From Clostridium sp. CF012 (GTDB taxonomy: Bacteria > Bacillota > Clostridia > Clostridiales > Clostridiaceae), in NCBI RefSeq assembly GCF_018861755.1, contig NZ_JAHLEF010000003.1:62001-126000 (forward strand): a stretch of 64,000 nt of DNA, in the 5' to 3' direction. Within the stretch, counting starts at the first letter, position 1, and every line of letters starts with the position of its first letter. A model generated the notes under the pieces. It made no database searches and had not been told where the DNA came from. It worked only from the letters and a program-made list of their open reading frames with translations. This document shows, piece after piece, positions 1-9,921 of this stretch. Made by a program: the position numbers and the translations under genes.

Positions 1-65
1 TTTGCTTTTTTTTCTTCAATAACTTTTTTCATTAATTCCATGGTTTTATTTATATCATTTTTCAT
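1..65 (-). CDS. 5' end of a gene running off the left edge
   Basis: Only the first 21 codons are in the window, on the minus strand. An ATG at 65 is preceded by a GAGGG ribosome binding site, and the reading is open to base 1. The visible residues begin MKNDINKTMELMKK and are Lys/Glu-rich and helical. No family can be named from so short a piece. Confidence 0.5.
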   Translation of the reverse strand, partial: MKNDINKTMELMKKVIEEKKA

Positions 66-413
66 ATTTTTACCCTCTTTTTTTTTATTTGTTATAGCTT
101 TATAAATACTTTATGGCCGCTACCTTCTACATTAATATTTACAATAAATATTTTCAAGGTATGCCTTGTTATTTCACTAGTTTATTATACCCCACAAACG
201 TACCTTTGAGTAGCATACATGTTTAATTTCAAGGAAGAATCTCTCTTCAATGTGGACGCGGAAGAAAAAGCTACACCGCAGATTAAGTTTTAGCAAGGAC
301 ACAGATAATTATAAAGTATTTATAGTGTTTTGTATAATCGAAAGTAAAAGCTATGCCAATATTAATTGGTCATAGCTTTTCTTATTTTAAGGCTATTTGA
401 GGTTATCTAAACA
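66..413. other. intergenic region
   Basis: About 350 bases without a convincing gene. It contains the hairpin at 346-380. The stretch around 127-142 resembles one at 35475-35490 (CTACATTAA-ATTTAC core), possibly by chance. I see nothing else. Confidence 0.5.
346..380 (-). terminator. hairpin terminator of the small gene at 414-665
   Basis: AAAAGCTATG and CATAGCTTTT form the two arms of a stem with CC/GG at its top. The right-hand arm ends in a T-rich stretch on either strand. It lies directly downstream of the minus-strand gene ending at 414. Confidence 0.6.
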
Positions 414-665
414 CTACTTTTCTGATATATTAATTGTTATTTGTCTTTTTTTTGAAGTAGTGTCCTTGGAATCATCACCTTCATCTGATTGATTACTTTT
501 TTGTTCTTTTTTTGATGTAGCATCATTATCGCTGCTATTCATATTAGACATACCATTATCTGAAGAGTCTGAACCTTTACTCGCGACTGAAATAACTCCA
601 TTAGGGATTGTAATTTCAATAGTATTCATACTTTTTTCTAATTTTTCTGAATCATCTTTACTCAT
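414..665 (-). CDS. small hydrophilic Ser/Asp/Lys-rich protein, function unknown
   Basis: An 83-residue protein starting at the ATG at 665, chosen because a GAAGGGAGA ribosome binding site stands just upstream. A longer reading up to 731 lacks a good site. It has no signal peptide or membrane segment. The middle (roughly residues 30-72) is low complexity, dominated by Ser, Asp, Asn and Lys, while both ends hold short beta-like stretches (EITIPNG and ITINISEK). I do not recognise a family. It stands alone with a terminator behind it. It is likely a real small, intrinsically disordered protein, but its role cannot be inferred. Confidence 0.5.
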   Translation of the reverse strand: MSKDDSEKLEKSMNTIEITIPNGVISVASKGSDSSDNGMSNMNSSDNDATSKKEQKSNQSDEGDDSKDTTSKKRQITINISEK

Positions 666-873
666 AAGTAATCTCCCTTCGAATATAAAGACTACACTAT
701 ATACATAGTGTGCACTATATAGTTTACCCACTTCGTTATAAAATATAGTTTATAAAAATTATATTTCTCTGAGGTTTGAAAAATTTTCATAAGTCGATTT
801 TTATAAAAAAACTATATTTATATTGGTCAAAAAAATAAGAAAAGAAGCAAAAATACGTTGATGCTTATAAGTA

Positions 874-1935
874 TTATTTTTGTTTATTATCTCTTTCAAA
901 TATAACTTTCCCGGCACAAACCTTAGACTGACCAAACCACATACATTTTGCACAATTCAAGCATTTCCCAGTATCTTTACCTTCTTTTGCATCATTTGCC
1001 CAATTAGGATTTATGAGAAATCCTTTAGCAATATCCACAATGTCTACATTTGTTTCACTTAATATTTCTTCTGCAATCTCCGCTGAATTAATTCCGTTAA
1101 CTGCAAATACTGGAATTGAAACTTCTTCTTTAATTTTTTGCGCTGCATAAACAGCATTAGTGTATTTATACTCTTCATTTACATGCATTTCCTGTTCACT
1201 CATAAATCCATAAGAAATATCAAGGAAATCTATTCCGTTTTTTTCTAATACTTTAGCATAATGTATACCGTCTTCTATTGTTGGTTCAAATCCTCCCAAA
1301 CGGATTCCAACAATGAATTCTTTTGGTGTTACTTTTCTAACCCCATCTATTATTTCTACAACAAATTTTTCAGGATTTTTGCCATACTCATCAGTTCTTT
1401 TATTTACTTTTTTGTTTAAAAACTGGCTTATTAAATATGCGTGGCATCCATGAAGTTCAACCCCATCATAGCCTGCTTCATAAGCTCTTCTTGTAGCTTC
1501 AATATAATCATTTTGTATAGATTTTATATCTTCCCTAGTCATTTCATGTCCAACAACACTTCCAGCATAATTTTTATATTCATAGGGACTTGGACATATT
1601 GGGTCTTCTGATATTCCAACAACTCCTGCATGATGAATTTGAATAAATATTGGACAGCTTTCTTCGTGAACTGCATCAACTATACTTTTTAGTCCTTCAA
1701 TTTGATCATCTTTCCATATTCCAAGCTGCTTTTCTAGTAGTTTCCCACCAGCACTAACACAGGTCGCTTCTTGAATTATGAGTCCTGCTCCCCCTCTAGC
1801 CAATTCTTTATAACGTTCTACATTTTCAAATGCTACATATCCATCATCTCTAAATCCAATAACCATCGGAGGAACACAAATACGATTCTTCATTTTTACA
1901 TTTTTAATACTAAACTCTGTAAATAATTTTTTCAA
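874..1935 (-). CDS. NADH:flavin oxidoreductase, old yellow enzyme family (single-domain)
   Basis: A 353-residue FMN TIM-barrel protein of the old-yellow-enzyme type. It would reduce activated C=C bonds of an unknown enone- or enoate-like substrate in the cytoplasm. Features seen: N-terminal NRICVPPMV; HHAG near residue 100, typical of the substrate-binding loop; GYDGVELHGCHAYLISQF; GIRLGG; and a C-terminal phosphate-binding DIVDIAKGFL. After the barrel comes a Cys-rich tail (CLNCAKCMWFGQSKVC). This recalls the Fe-S segment of 2,4-dienoyl-CoA reductase/BaiCD-type enzymes, but the following FAD/NAD domains are missing. Start is TTG at 1935 with AGGAGTG upstream; a promoter is visible at 1986-2014. 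A LysR remnant lies just upstream. Family is sure; substrate is not. Confidence 0.9.
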   Translation of the reverse strand: MKKLFTEFSIKNVKMKNRICVPPMVIGFRDDGYVAFENVERYKELARGGAGLIIQEATCVSAGGKLLEKQLGIWKDDQIEGLKSIVDAVHEESCPIFIQIHHAGVVGISEDPICPSPYEYKNYAGSVVGHEMTREDIKSIQNDYIEATRRAYEAGYDGVELHGCHAYLISQFLNKKVNKRTDEYGKNPEKFVVEIIDGVRKVTPKEFIVGIRLGGFEPTIEDGIHYAKVLEKNGIDFLDISYGFMSEQEMHVNEEYKYTNAVYAAQKIKEEVSIPVFAVNGINSAEIAEEILSETNVDIVDIAKGFLINPNWANDAKEGKDTGKCLNCAKCMWFGQSKVCAGKVIFERDNKQK

Positions 1936-1985
1936 AATTCCACACTCCTATCTCACTATTTCATTTGTAGTTGGCCAATAGTATT

Positions 1986-2014
1986 ATTTTAAGTGTAATG
2001 TGATTTCAATGCAA
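1986..2014 (-). promoter_or_regulatory. sigma-A-like promoter of the old-yellow-enzyme gene
   Basis: On the minus strand TTGCAT (2014-2009) and TAAAAT (1991-1986) are separated by 17 bases, about 50 bases upstream of the TTG start at 1935. Seen in sequence; activity inferred. Confidence 0.5.
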
Positions 2015-2122
2015 GTACGCACTTTTTTTATTCATAGTTTCAAAAATGATACTATTAGTAAACTCGCTTCGCTCATAAACACCCTTGAGGTTCATAAATA
2101 ATTACATTAAAATATCTTATTC

Positions 2123-2193
2123 TAGATCTTTTTTTCAAAGGCTTCGATAAAATGTCTGGCTGCAGCTGATGGGTAAGCATTTTTCATCCATAT
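2123..2193 (-). pseudogene. C-terminal remnant of a LysR-type regulator
   Basis: A short minus-strand reading ends in PSAAARHFIEAFEKKI followed by a stop. This is the kind of ending (aromatic-helical after a Ser-Pro/Ser-Ala turn) found at the C-terminus of LysR-family regulators. An in-frame stop sits just upstream, so only about 23 codons survive. LysR regulators often adjoin oxidoreductase genes like the one downstream, which fits, but the fragment is short and the assignment is tentative. The rest of 1936-2289 holds only the promoter at 1986-2014 and a short repeat-like stretch at 2061-2095. Confidence 0.4.
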
Positions 2194-2289
2194 TCATATT
2201 ATTTTCATATAAATGGTATACATTTTACATTCCGTCAATAGTCTAATAGTCTAATAGTTAACTATATAATTACGTGCTTACGAATATTA

Positions 2290-3744
2290 CTAATAAATAT
2301 CAGAGAATTCCAATTGTATACGTTCATCTTTATTTTTCAAATTGCTATTAAGTAACATGCTTTCCTGCACCACTTTTATGCAAGGAAGAGTAAAGGTGAA
2401 TTTACTCCCTTTATCAAGTTCACTTTCAACAAATATTACTCCTCCATGCAATTCTACTATCGACTTAACTAAACTTAAACCAATACCTGTACCTTCAGCA
2501 TTTCTTGATAAGGATTTATTTACCTGCTTAAATCTATCAAAAATCACATCTTTGTGATTACTAGCAATACCTACTCCATTATCTATAACTGATATTTCAA
2601 CAAATTCATTTTTATTTTGAATATTAACACAAATTTCTGTACCTTTTTCTGAAAATTTAATTGCATTTGATATAAGATTTAATACTATTCTCTCTATCTT
2701 TTCTGGATCACAAGCAATTACCTTCTCTTCAATATCAGTATCAAAAATAAGATTTAAACCTTTACTATCACTATAGTCAATAACTGACATTACTATATCC
2801 TCAATAATATTAATTATATTATTATTTGACAAGTGCATTTCGAAGAATCCTGCTTTAATTTTTGATGAATCAACTATATTGTTTATAAGTTTTGATAACC
2901 TATAAGAATTTAGTTTGATTGAGTCAATGTATTTAATTATTTTTTCCCTTCTATCGTCTAATGAACCATTGTTGCAATACATTTCAAACAACTGTGCAGA
3001 TGAAAAAATTACATTTAGTGGAGTTTTAAGTTCATGTGAAATATTTGCAATAAACTCATCTTCTGAAATAAGTAATTTTTGCAGCTCCTTATTCGTCTCA
3101 TTTTTTTTACTAATTTCTTCATTCATATAATATAAAATACACTTAATAAAAATAAAATTAACTAAAATAAGTATTATACCTAGAGAAATCAATAAGTATC
3201 GGTGGAATATTTGAGTATTTAAAGCTTTGTTATGCATGTTAGTAGTCTCTAAATCAATTTTAGAGACTACTATATTATTAGCCGTTCTAAATTTATCAAT
3301 TAAATTTTCACCATCGTTCATGTTCAATTTTGCCTCATAGGATTTTCCATTACTGACTAGTGATATTTGTTGTTGAAAAAAATTTTCAATTTCTATAATT
3401 TGTCTGTTTAATTGATTAGTAGTAAATGCACCTAATTCCGTATCATTTAAATTATCCAGGGAATTATTGTAATTTTCTATTTGTTTAGTTCCTAAGTAGT
3501 AGGGTTCTAAAGACTTCTTCTTCTCTCTAATAATATAGCCTCTAATACCCGTTTGTTGATTAATTAGTGATGTTAAAATACCGGTTGAAAGTGTTTTTAT
3601 TGGAAGTAATCTTTCGATAATAAAACTGGACTCTTTCTGTACTTTACTCATACTATAAATACTAAATAGTATTATTAATAACGATAAAAAAGCAATTGAA
3701 AGATACCCCCATATTAAAGCTCGTCTACTTTTAATCTTATCCAT
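2290..3744 (-). CDS. orphan sensor histidine kinase with CHASE3-like sensor
   Basis: A 484-residue membrane kinase starting at the ATG at 3744 (AGAGGA site 8 bases upstream). Order of parts: membrane segment at about residues 12-30; an extracytoplasmic all-helical sensor (about 35-175) containing GIRGYIIREKK, typical of CHASE3; a second membrane segment at about 184-205; a HisKA dimerisation helix with phospho-acceptor His237 in ANISHELKTPL; and an HATPase_c domain with NLISNAIKF, DNGVGI and GTGIGLSLVK boxes. No response regulator gene is adjacent, so it is an orphan kinase. After the ATPase domain comes a short tail ending in IQLEFSDIY, almost the same as the tail of the kinase at 18260-20197. 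Signal and partner are unknown. Confidence 0.9.
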   Translation of the reverse strand: MDKIKSRRALIWGYLSIAFLSLLIILFSIYSMSKVQKESSFIIERLLPIKTLSTGILTSLINQQTGIRGYIIREKKKSLEPYYLGTKQIENYNNSLDNLNDTELGAFTTNQLNRQIIEIENFFQQQISLVSNGKSYEAKLNMNDGENLIDKFRTANNIVVSKIDLETTNMHNKALNTQIFHRYLLISLGIILILVNFIFIKCILYYMNEEISKKNETNKELQKLLISEDEFIANISHELKTPLNVIFSSAQLFEMYCNNGSLDDRREKIIKYIDSIKLNSYRLSKLINNIVDSSKIKAGFFEMHLSNNNIINIIEDIVMSVIDYSDSKGLNLIFDTDIEEKVIACDPEKIERIVLNLISNAIKFSEKGTEICVNIQNKNEFVEISVIDNGVGIASNHKDVIFDRFKQVNKSLSRNAEGTGIGLSLVKSIVELHGGVIFVESELDKGSKFTFTLPCIKVVQESMLLNSNLKNKDERIQLEFSDIY

Positions 3745-4119
3745 ACTACTTATCCTCTCTTCCAAAAATAATTTCCACTACTATTTAATTTAAAATAAGT
3801 TATTGCAGTAAAGACATAAATACATTTGCTTTCCTTAGAAATTACATTTTATATCATAATTTCAAGTTGTCATTTCCAATTATATTTTACCATATTATTC
3901 TACATTTTGGTATAACATTACATTATTACTTTATTATTGCTAATAAACCGTAAATTATAACTTCTCATATATTCATGATTTTATTCTAGTGTTTAAGTGG
4001 CTCTATACCTCTAGTATTGTAAGCTAAAAAAACAGAGAAATTAATATACTTGTTATAATTATGTAATATTAAGTTATATTGTGATAATATGTATATATTG
4101 AACTTGGAGATGATAAGCA
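3745..4119. other. divergent intergenic region, AT-rich
   Basis: About 375 bases between the divergent kinase and phosphatase genes. No ORF with a ribosome binding site and no clear inverted repeat. The TATAATTATG / GATAATATG stretch at about 4050-4095 probably includes the promoter of the phosphatase gene, but no confident -35/-10 pair can be chosen. Confidence 0.4.
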
Positions 4120-5310
4120 ATGATTAATGAAGTTAAAAAACTTAAACATGATATTAAAAATAATACAATATCATCATGTGTTAATTTAGAAAAAAGATTA
4201 TATGAAATTAGCAATACTTTATGGAGAGGTATCTTAAATATCAATGAAGATAATTTAAATAATATAAGTCTTCTCCATAACTTTCTTATAGAAAAAGTTT
4301 GCAGTATACATAAGCAAGAAGAGGATTTACATAATGCAGAAATTTATAAAAATAATTTAAGTTTTAGGCATATAAAAAATCAATTAATAGACGGCAAGCG
4401 AGCTTTAAACATTTATTCTTTTAATGATGAAACATATGAATACTATTTTATTGGTGATATACATTCGGATGTAACAAGTCTTAGAGCCATACTTAATTCC
4501 TGTAATTTTTTTAATACAATGACTAAATCTAAAAATATCCGTTTAATATTTTTAGGCGATTATGTAGATAGAGGTAAATCTCATCTTGAAACCATAGAAC
4601 TTGTATTGCTCTTGAAATATTTATTTCCGAATAATTGCTACCTTCTAAAAGGGAATCATGATGGTGGTTATATTGATAATAAAGTAGTCTTATGTGTTAA
4701 AAAACAGGAGAGTGTTGGGGAAACAGGCTATTTTTTATATTATGTTTTTAATTTAGCAAAACATAATCCAAGCTTTAGTATTGAAACTGTATACAATTAC
4801 GTAAAATTCTTTAATAGTTTATGCAATATAGGCTTACTGGGGTTTAAAGATATTAATATACTTGCTGTTCACGGAGGAATTCCAAGACCTCAAATCAATA
4901 GTAATCAATCCAATTATTTTTCCTATATTAAATCATTTTCTCAGCTTGCAGATGAAACCATCGTTGATGAACTAAATAAAACTATATTTCATAATATGTT
5001 ATGGAGTGACCCTAAAGATATAATTAATGAAAAATCTTTGCTAAAATCAAGATTCAACTTTAACCAAGAGCATTTTAATGAATTTATAAATATTCTTGGC
5101 GTGGATTTATTAGTTCGTGGACACGAAGCTGTAGATAATGGAGTTGCTGAATTTTTTAATGGAAGACTATATACTATTTTTTCTAGTGGCAAAATTTTAA
5201 ATGAAAACAATGAAAATATTAATATATATACAGCTTATGGCGATGTATCACCTAAAATTTTAAAATTACACAATAAAAAAGATTTACTAAGTCTACCTGT
5301 GACTTGGTAA
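4120..5310 (+). CDS. PPP-family metallophosphoesterase (Ser/Thr phosphatase-like)
   Basis: A 396-residue cytoplasmic protein with the complete set of calcineurin-like metal-binding motifs. These are GDIHSD at about 111, GDYVDRG at about 145, LKGNHD at about 177, AVHGGIPRP at about 249 and VRGHE at about 330. The order and spacing match the PPP family of protein phosphatases and diadenosine-tetraphosphatase relatives. The first 100 residues form a helical extension not part of the catalytic core. Start ATG at 4120 has TTGGAGATG upstream. The downstream hydrolase begins 74 bases after its stop, so the two may be cotranscribed and share the terminator at 6110. The substrate could be phosphoprotein or a nucleotide; sequence alone does not decide. 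Confidence 0.85.
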   Translation: MINEVKKLKHDIKNNTISSCVNLEKRLYEISNTLWRGILNINEDNLNNISLLHNFLIEKVCSIHKQEEDLHNAEIYKNNLSFRHIKNQLIDGKRALNIYSFNDETYEYYFIGDIHSDVTSLRAILNSCNFFNTMTKSKNIRLIFLGDYVDRGKSHLETIELVLLLKYLFPNNCYLLKGNHDGGYIDNKVVLCVKKQESVGETGYFLYYVFNLAKHNPSFSIETVYNYVKFFNSLCNIGLLGFKDINILAVHGGIPRPQINSNQSNYFSYIKSFSQLADETIVDELNKTIFHNMLWSDPKDIINEKSLLKSRFNFNQEHFNEFINILGVDLLVRGHEAVDNGVAEFFNGRLYTIFSSGKILNENNENINIYTAYGDVSPKILKLHNKKDLLSLPVTW

Positions 5311-5384
5311 TACCTATTATTAATAATAAACATAAATTAATACTAACGCATCACATAGATAAAATATATCTAAAGGGGGATTCT

Positions 5385-6125
5385 ATGTTTATAAAAATAA
5401 AAAAAATGAAATTTCTGAAGCTATATGTGAATTGTTATGGAAAAGGAGATCCAACTGTCGTATTTGAATCAGGGCTAGGTTGTACTCATCTTGACTGGAA
5501 GGTAGTTCAAAATCAAATTTCAAAAAATGCAAGAACATTTTCTTATGATAGAGCAGGTCTCGGAAATAGTGATACAGGTGATTTGCCAAGAACCAGCTTA
5601 GACCAAGTTCACGAGTTACATACTGTTTTAAATAAGGCAAAGGTTAAAGCCCCCTATATTATAGTTGCGCATTCAATTGGAGGCTATAATGCAAGATTAT
5701 TCGCAGGTACATACCCTAAAGAAGTGTCTGGTATTATATTTGTTGATTGTTCACATGAAAATCAATATGAAGATAGGGTGAACCGTTCTTCTTCAAAAGA
5801 AATAGAAATCGCGAAAAGCCAATTGATTGGTGCAGAGCAAACTTTTGATGAATTACTAATTAGTGCTAAACAAGTAAAAGAAATAAGAAAAAAGGATGCA
5901 TTAAGGAATATTCCAATAATTGTCCTTACCGCTGACCATAAAGGTGAAGAATCTTCTACCATTACAGAAGAAACTTGGTTAAACTATCAGAATGACTTAG
6001 TATCATTATCAGATTATAGTAAACACATTATTGTTGAGGATAGCAGTCATTATATACAGAAGGATAAGCCCCAGGTAGTAATTGATGCAATAAAAGGGAT
6101 AATAAAAAAAATCACGCTAGGATAA
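5385..6125 (+). CDS. alpha/beta hydrolase
   Basis: A 246-residue alpha/beta-hydrolase-fold protein. The start is taken at ATG 5385, behind a strong AAAGGGGG site; a longer reading from 5304 would overlap the phosphatase gene and has no site. Motifs: oxyanion-hole region ESGLGCTHLDW, YDRAGLGNSD, nucleophile elbow AHSIGGYNAR (catalytic Ser), the acid probably in LTADHKG, and the C-terminal catalytic His in DSSHYIQKDKP. No signal peptide is seen, so it is probably cytoplasmic. The substrate (ester, peptide or lactone) cannot be told. The stop codon sits inside the terminator hairpin that follows. Confidence 0.85.
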   Translation: MFIKIKKMKFLKLYVNCYGKGDPTVVFESGLGCTHLDWKVVQNQISKNARTFSYDRAGLGNSDTGDLPRTSLDQVHELHTVLNKAKVKAPYIIVAHSIGGYNARLFAGTYPKEVSGIIFVDCSHENQYEDRVNRSSSKEIEIAKSQLIGAEQTFDELLISAKQVKEIRKKDALRNIPIIVLTADHKGEESSTITEETWLNYQNDLVSLSDYSKHIIVEDSSHYIQKDKPQVVIDAIKGIIKKITLG

Positions 6126-6139
6126 GCGTGATTTTTTTA
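6110..6139 (+). terminator. rho-independent terminator
   Basis: AATCACGCT and AGCGTGATT form a 9-bp stem with a six-base loop, followed by a run of T. The stem overlaps the stop codon of the hydrolase gene and faces the convergent gene ending at 6161. Confidence 0.85.
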
Positions 6140-6160
6140 TTAAATATATAATTTCCTACA

Positions 6161-6808
6161 TTATTTTTTATCTTTTTTTGACCACATTTTTAAACCTATA
6201 AGCAATCCAGCCCCAATTGTAGATGCAATGCCTGTATATATTGCTACTTTACCTGTGTTTGTTTTATTTTTAGGCGTTTTAACTGCCTTGTGATAATCTT
6301 CCATCAAATTTTCATACTGTTTCTTGTTGATATTCCCTATACCTATACCCATAACTTTACAATTCATAGCTGCATAATAATTAATTTTTTCTGATATGTA
6401 ACAGTTAAATGTATGTATTTTCTGAGGTGTTGAACTTCCATCATTCCATAATTCAACTCCAAATAATTCTTCATATATAAACTGATGTTGAAAAACTACT
6501 AAAGAGTAATTACCCCGTTTTGAGTGATGTATATTGATATATCCATCTTTTGCAATTTGTTTGTCAATATGCCCTTTGTATAAAACTAAAATATTCTTAG
6601 ATGAATTTTCATTCTTAATCTTATCAAATAATTCTCTGCCATCAAATGAATAAAATAATTCAACAGTAGTTATATTATTCTTCACTAAGGCTAGTTTGAT
6701 TATCTCTATATATGAATCAATGTATTGTATATCTTCTGGAAGTTTATTTTTGTAATCATTTATTACCTTTTGAGTTTTTTTATTAAATATACTATTGATA
6801 AATTCCAT
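6161..6808 (-). CDS. unknown protein with C-terminal membrane anchor
   Basis: A 215-residue protein starting at ATG 6808 behind AGAGGGGTG. Residues 1-180 look like a soluble mixed alpha/beta domain (LFYSFDGRELFDKI, NILVLYKGHIDK and YSLVVFQHQF give alternating strands). A single hydrophobic segment follows at about residues 188-205 (IYTGIASTIGAGLLIGLKMW) with a Lys-rich tail (SKKDKK), so it is a tail-anchored protein with the domain in the cytoplasm. I do not recognise the family. It is a single-gene unit convergent with the hydrolase. Confidence 0.6.
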   Translation of the reverse strand: MEFINSIFNKKTQKVINDYKNKLPEDIQYIDSYIEIIKLALVKNNITTVELFYSFDGRELFDKIKNENSSKNILVLYKGHIDKQIAKDGYINIHHSKRGNYSLVVFQHQFIYEELFGVELWNDGSSTPQKIHTFNCYISEKINYYAAMNCKVMGIGIGNINKKQYENLMEDYHKAVKTPKNKTNTGKVAIYTGIASTIGAGLLIGLKMWSKKDKK

Positions 6809-6977
6809 TTTTTTACACCCCTCTTCTTCCTTTTCAGTTTTGTTAGTCTTATTAGTTTATCATATTTTGCCCTCTTTGTTTGGTTAACATAACATATATT
6901 ATTTAAATTTAATAAAATGTTTACTTATATTCAAAAATAATAGCCATTATCGTTTATAAGTTTAAGAAGATTTTCAT

Positions 6978-7355
6978 CTATTTAGCAACATTATTAGCTT
7001 TTAAAAATACAATTGCTTTTTTTATTCTTTTTAACCCTTCATAAAGTTTATATTTTGAACAACCTACATTTATTCTTAAAAAACCTTCCCCTGATTGTCC
7101 ATAAGTAGAACCAGACATTATTGCTACTTCACCTACATTAACTAACGCATTTTTAATATCCTCTATTGAATAAGGAAGATCTCTAATATCTAACCAAGCT
7201 AAATATGTTGCTTCAGGAATAGTAAATTTTATTTCTGGAATCTCTACCTCTAAGTACTCTTGTACGATATGCATATTTCGTGTTATATAATCATTAAATT
7301 CATTTACCCAAACTCCACATTTATTATAACCGGACATTGTGCTATATATCCCCAT
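6978..7355 (-). pseudogene. C-terminal fragment of a PatB/MalY-type aminotransferase
   Basis: The 125-residue reading covers only the last third of a fold-type I PLP enzyme of the PatB/MalY (cystathionine beta-lyase) family, normally about 390 residues. Seen: FTIPEATYLAWLDIRDL, MSGSTYGQSGEGFLRINVGC (the Arg that binds the substrate carboxylate) and a closing helix. The PLP-lysine half is absent. Its 5' end overlaps the truncated rpiR gene by a few codons, so the fragment is the right-hand side of a deletion joint near 7350. No activity is expected. Confidence 0.75.
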
Positions 7356-7731
7356 AATACTTCAATAAATAACTTGTAGCAATATTTAATTGAGAAGAAT
7401 CAATATTCATTAACGTACATTTCATTTCATTATTAAAACGTGAAATATGATCATTAATATCATTATCTTTATGAATTATATGGTTATTTTTCTCATACTC
7501 ATTTTGTTTATATTGGTTTAATGAATACCTTAACTCTTGAAAACCACTGTAACCAAGTTTTTTACATGTACGGCTAATTGTGGCAGTGGAGACATACATA
7601 TCATTTGAAAGTGTTTCAATATTAGCAGTTAATATTTTTTCATGATATTTAAGAAAATAATTTAAAACTTGGGTTTCAAGGTTACTTAGACTAGCTCGCT
7701 TTAAAAGTAATTTTTTAAAAAAAATTTCCAT
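7342..7731 (-). pseudogene. truncated RpiR/MurR-family regulator (HTH domain only)
   Basis: The reading from ATG 7731 (AAGGAGTG site) gives 129 residues, against about 280 for the family. Residues 1-77 are the N-terminal HTH_6 domain (ETLSNDMYVSTATISRTCKKLGY). The linker follows, and the protein ends in a few foreign residues just where the SIS sugar-phosphate-binding domain should start. The downstream sequence is the C-terminal part of a patB gene. This arrangement is best explained by one internal deletion that removed the regulator's 3' half and the aminotransferase's 5' two-thirds. The HTH half could still be translated and bind DNA, but would have lost effector control. Confidence 0.75.
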
Positions 7732-7992
7732 GATTTTCACTCCTTAGTACTTCTTTGTGATTTATAACACTAACTTAGAATCGCACCAGTATTAACAATA
7801 CTAAATAATATCACTAAAAATTTTAATGTCACTTAAAAACTTCCTTTATTATTTATTAAAAAACATCAAAAAAGGTTATGATATACCAATTTAATAGCAT
7901 ACATCATAACCATATTTACTTTACTTGTTTTTTAATATATCTAGGTATACCAATGGTCTATTCTATTTCCACTCTCTTAATTATATACAATA

Positions 7993-9708
7993 TTAAATTT
8001 TAAACACAGATATTTCTTTATTTAATCCCTCTACACTTTCTGTAGTTTTTTCCACTTGATCAATAATTCCATTGGATCTTTCAGTTATATCTGATACCTT
8101 TTGAGCTATATTTGTGGTTCCTTCTGCTCCTTCATTTGAAGCCTGAGATACTTGCTCAATAGTCTTTATCACCTCTTGAAGTGAAGCTAAAAGTTCCTCT
8201 GAAGTTGAGCTAAACTCTAACACAAGATTATTTACAAAGTCTGCATCATTGCTATATTCACCTGCCACATTTAAGAATGTATTATAATCATTATGAACAT
8301 CCTCAGACATGAATTTTAATAATTCATTAGAACTTGCAGATAAATCTGTTACTGAACCCGTTACTTTTTCTGTTATACTTTGTATTTCAGTCACTGTGGT
8401 CCTTGACTCTTCTGCAAGTTTTCTTATTTCATCTGCAACTACAGCAAACCCACGTCCTGCTTCTCCTGCTCTCGCTGCCTCAATGGCTGCATTTAATGCC
8501 AAAAGATTGGTCTGGTCTGATATTTGCATGATAGATTCAGATAATACATTAATTTGTGCCACTACTTTGGAATTCTCAATTGCTATCTCTAATTTATCTT
8601 TAGTTTTTAAAAATACTTGTAATGCTTTGTCTTTTGATTCTGTAACATTATTTTTAGTATCCATAGCTCTTTTGTTTATCTCTTGAGCTTCTATAGCCCC
8701 TTCTTGTGCTTTTCTTGCCATAGATTGAACTGCTCTTTCTATTTCATCCGCTGTTGCATTCATCTCTTGAGTGGAGGCTGCTGTTTCTTCCATTCCTGCG
8801 GACAATTCCTCCGTAGTTGCAGATACTTCCTCTATATTCATATTTAAAATATTTATATTTTCAGATACATTATGCACCACTGTTTTAATCCTATTAGATT
8901 CTTGACTTACATTTCTAATTAAAAGTTTTAATGAACTTTGCATACTATCAATTGCTTTTGCTATATCTCCCATTTCATCCTTTCTTTTTTTAGTCTCTTC
9001 TGGAACATCCCTTGTAAAATCACCGGTAGCTATGAGTTTTAAATGATTTACAACTAAAACTAATGGATTTGCAATGGCTTTTCTAAGTGTAATGGTTAAC
9101 CCCGCGCCAATACATAATGAAAGTAAAAATATTGCCAGAGTTACCTTTTTTGAATTTTTAAATTCTTTATTGTTTTCTAATTCTAAATCAGAGGCTAATT
9201 TTACGTTATATTCTGCAATTTCTTTTAAACCCTTTTGGAATTCTCCTCCATAATTTTCAACAGAATTTAATTCTGCCATGGCTTCTTTACCTTTCCCATC
9301 CATTGCTAGTTTAATAGCGATATCTCTTCCTTTTATAAATTTTTCCTGATTACTTTCAATAATTAAAATACTATCTTTTTCATACTGATCAGTATGGATT
9401 TGTTTATAATTTGTCCAGTTTGTTTGAATTACCTTTTTCCTAACTTCTATATCTGCTAATTTTTTATCTTGCTTATCTTTATCCTTTGTATTTAGTAGTA
9501 TATAATAGGTATCTGCCTCTATTGCCCTAGATTGGTTTCTGTTATCATTTAAGTATTGAATACTCAATAAGTTTTCCTTGTACATTGTTGCCACGTTCTG
9601 GTTTGCCTTTGCAAGATAAAAATATCCTACTCCACTCATCATAGTAATAAGTAATAATGCCGCAATTGAAAAAACTATAAGTTTTAATCTTACTTTTAAA
9701 TTATTCAT
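7993..9708 (-). CDS. methyl-accepting chemotaxis protein, 4HB sensor
   Basis: A 571-residue transmembrane chemoreceptor. Parts in order: membrane segment at about 9-30; four-helix-bundle ligand domain at about 32-187 with the [17 protein letters not shown] stretch typical of 4HB_MCP_1; second membrane segment at about 188-207; HAMP linker at about 208-262; and a long cytoplasmic signalling coiled coil. The hairpin tip holds the kinase-contact motif [21 protein letters not shown]. It would pass signals to CheW/CheA; no other che gene is in the window, so it is a stand-alone receptor. Start ATG 9708 has AGGGAGC upstream. The ligand is not predictable. Confidence 0.93.
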   Translation of the reverse strand: MNNLKVRLKLIVFSIAALLLITMMSGVGYFYLAKANQNVATMYKENLLSIQYLNDNRNQSRAIEADTYYILLNTKDKDKQDKKLADIEVRKKVIQTNWTNYKQIHTDQYEKDSILIIESNQEKFIKGRDIAIKLAMDGKGKEAMAELNSVENYGGEFQKGLKEIAEYNVKLASDLELENNKEFKNSKKVTLAIFLLSLCIGAGLTITLRKAIANPLVLVVNHLKLIATGDFTRDVPEETKKRKDEMGDIAKAIDSMQSSLKLLIRNVSQESNRIKTVVHNVSENINILNMNIEEVSATTEELSAGMEETAASTQEMNATADEIERAVQSMARKAQEGAIEAQEINKRAMDTKNNVTESKDKALQVFLKTKDKLEIAIENSKVVAQINVLSESIMQISDQTNLLALNAAIEAARAGEAGRGFAVVADEIRKLAEESRTTVTEIQSITEKVTGSVTDLSASSNELLKFMSEDVHNDYNTFLNVAGEYSNDADFVNNLVLEFSSTSEELLASLQEVIKTIEQVSQASNEGAEGTTNIAQKVSDITERSNGIIDQVEKTTESVEGLNKEISVFKI

Positions 9709-9921
9709 TTTAAGCTCCCTCTTTTATGTCTGTTATAATTATACAATAAATTATAAAATATAACAATATTTTTGCATGTTTATCAGAGGAGAAGCATGAT
9801 TTTTTTTCAAGCACTAATTTAACTTTAAATTATAAATTAATAGCCTTAAACCTAAGAAATTCAATTAATGTGAGGGGGTGCTAAGTCTGAAAAGCACAAC
9901 ATTAGCTTAAAGAAAATATCC

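Noticed and set aside
8309-8686. 125-codon open frame on the plus strand inside the chemoreceptor gene
   Set aside because: It is the antisense shadow of the conserved MCP signalling domain, with no ribosome binding site and no family resemblance.
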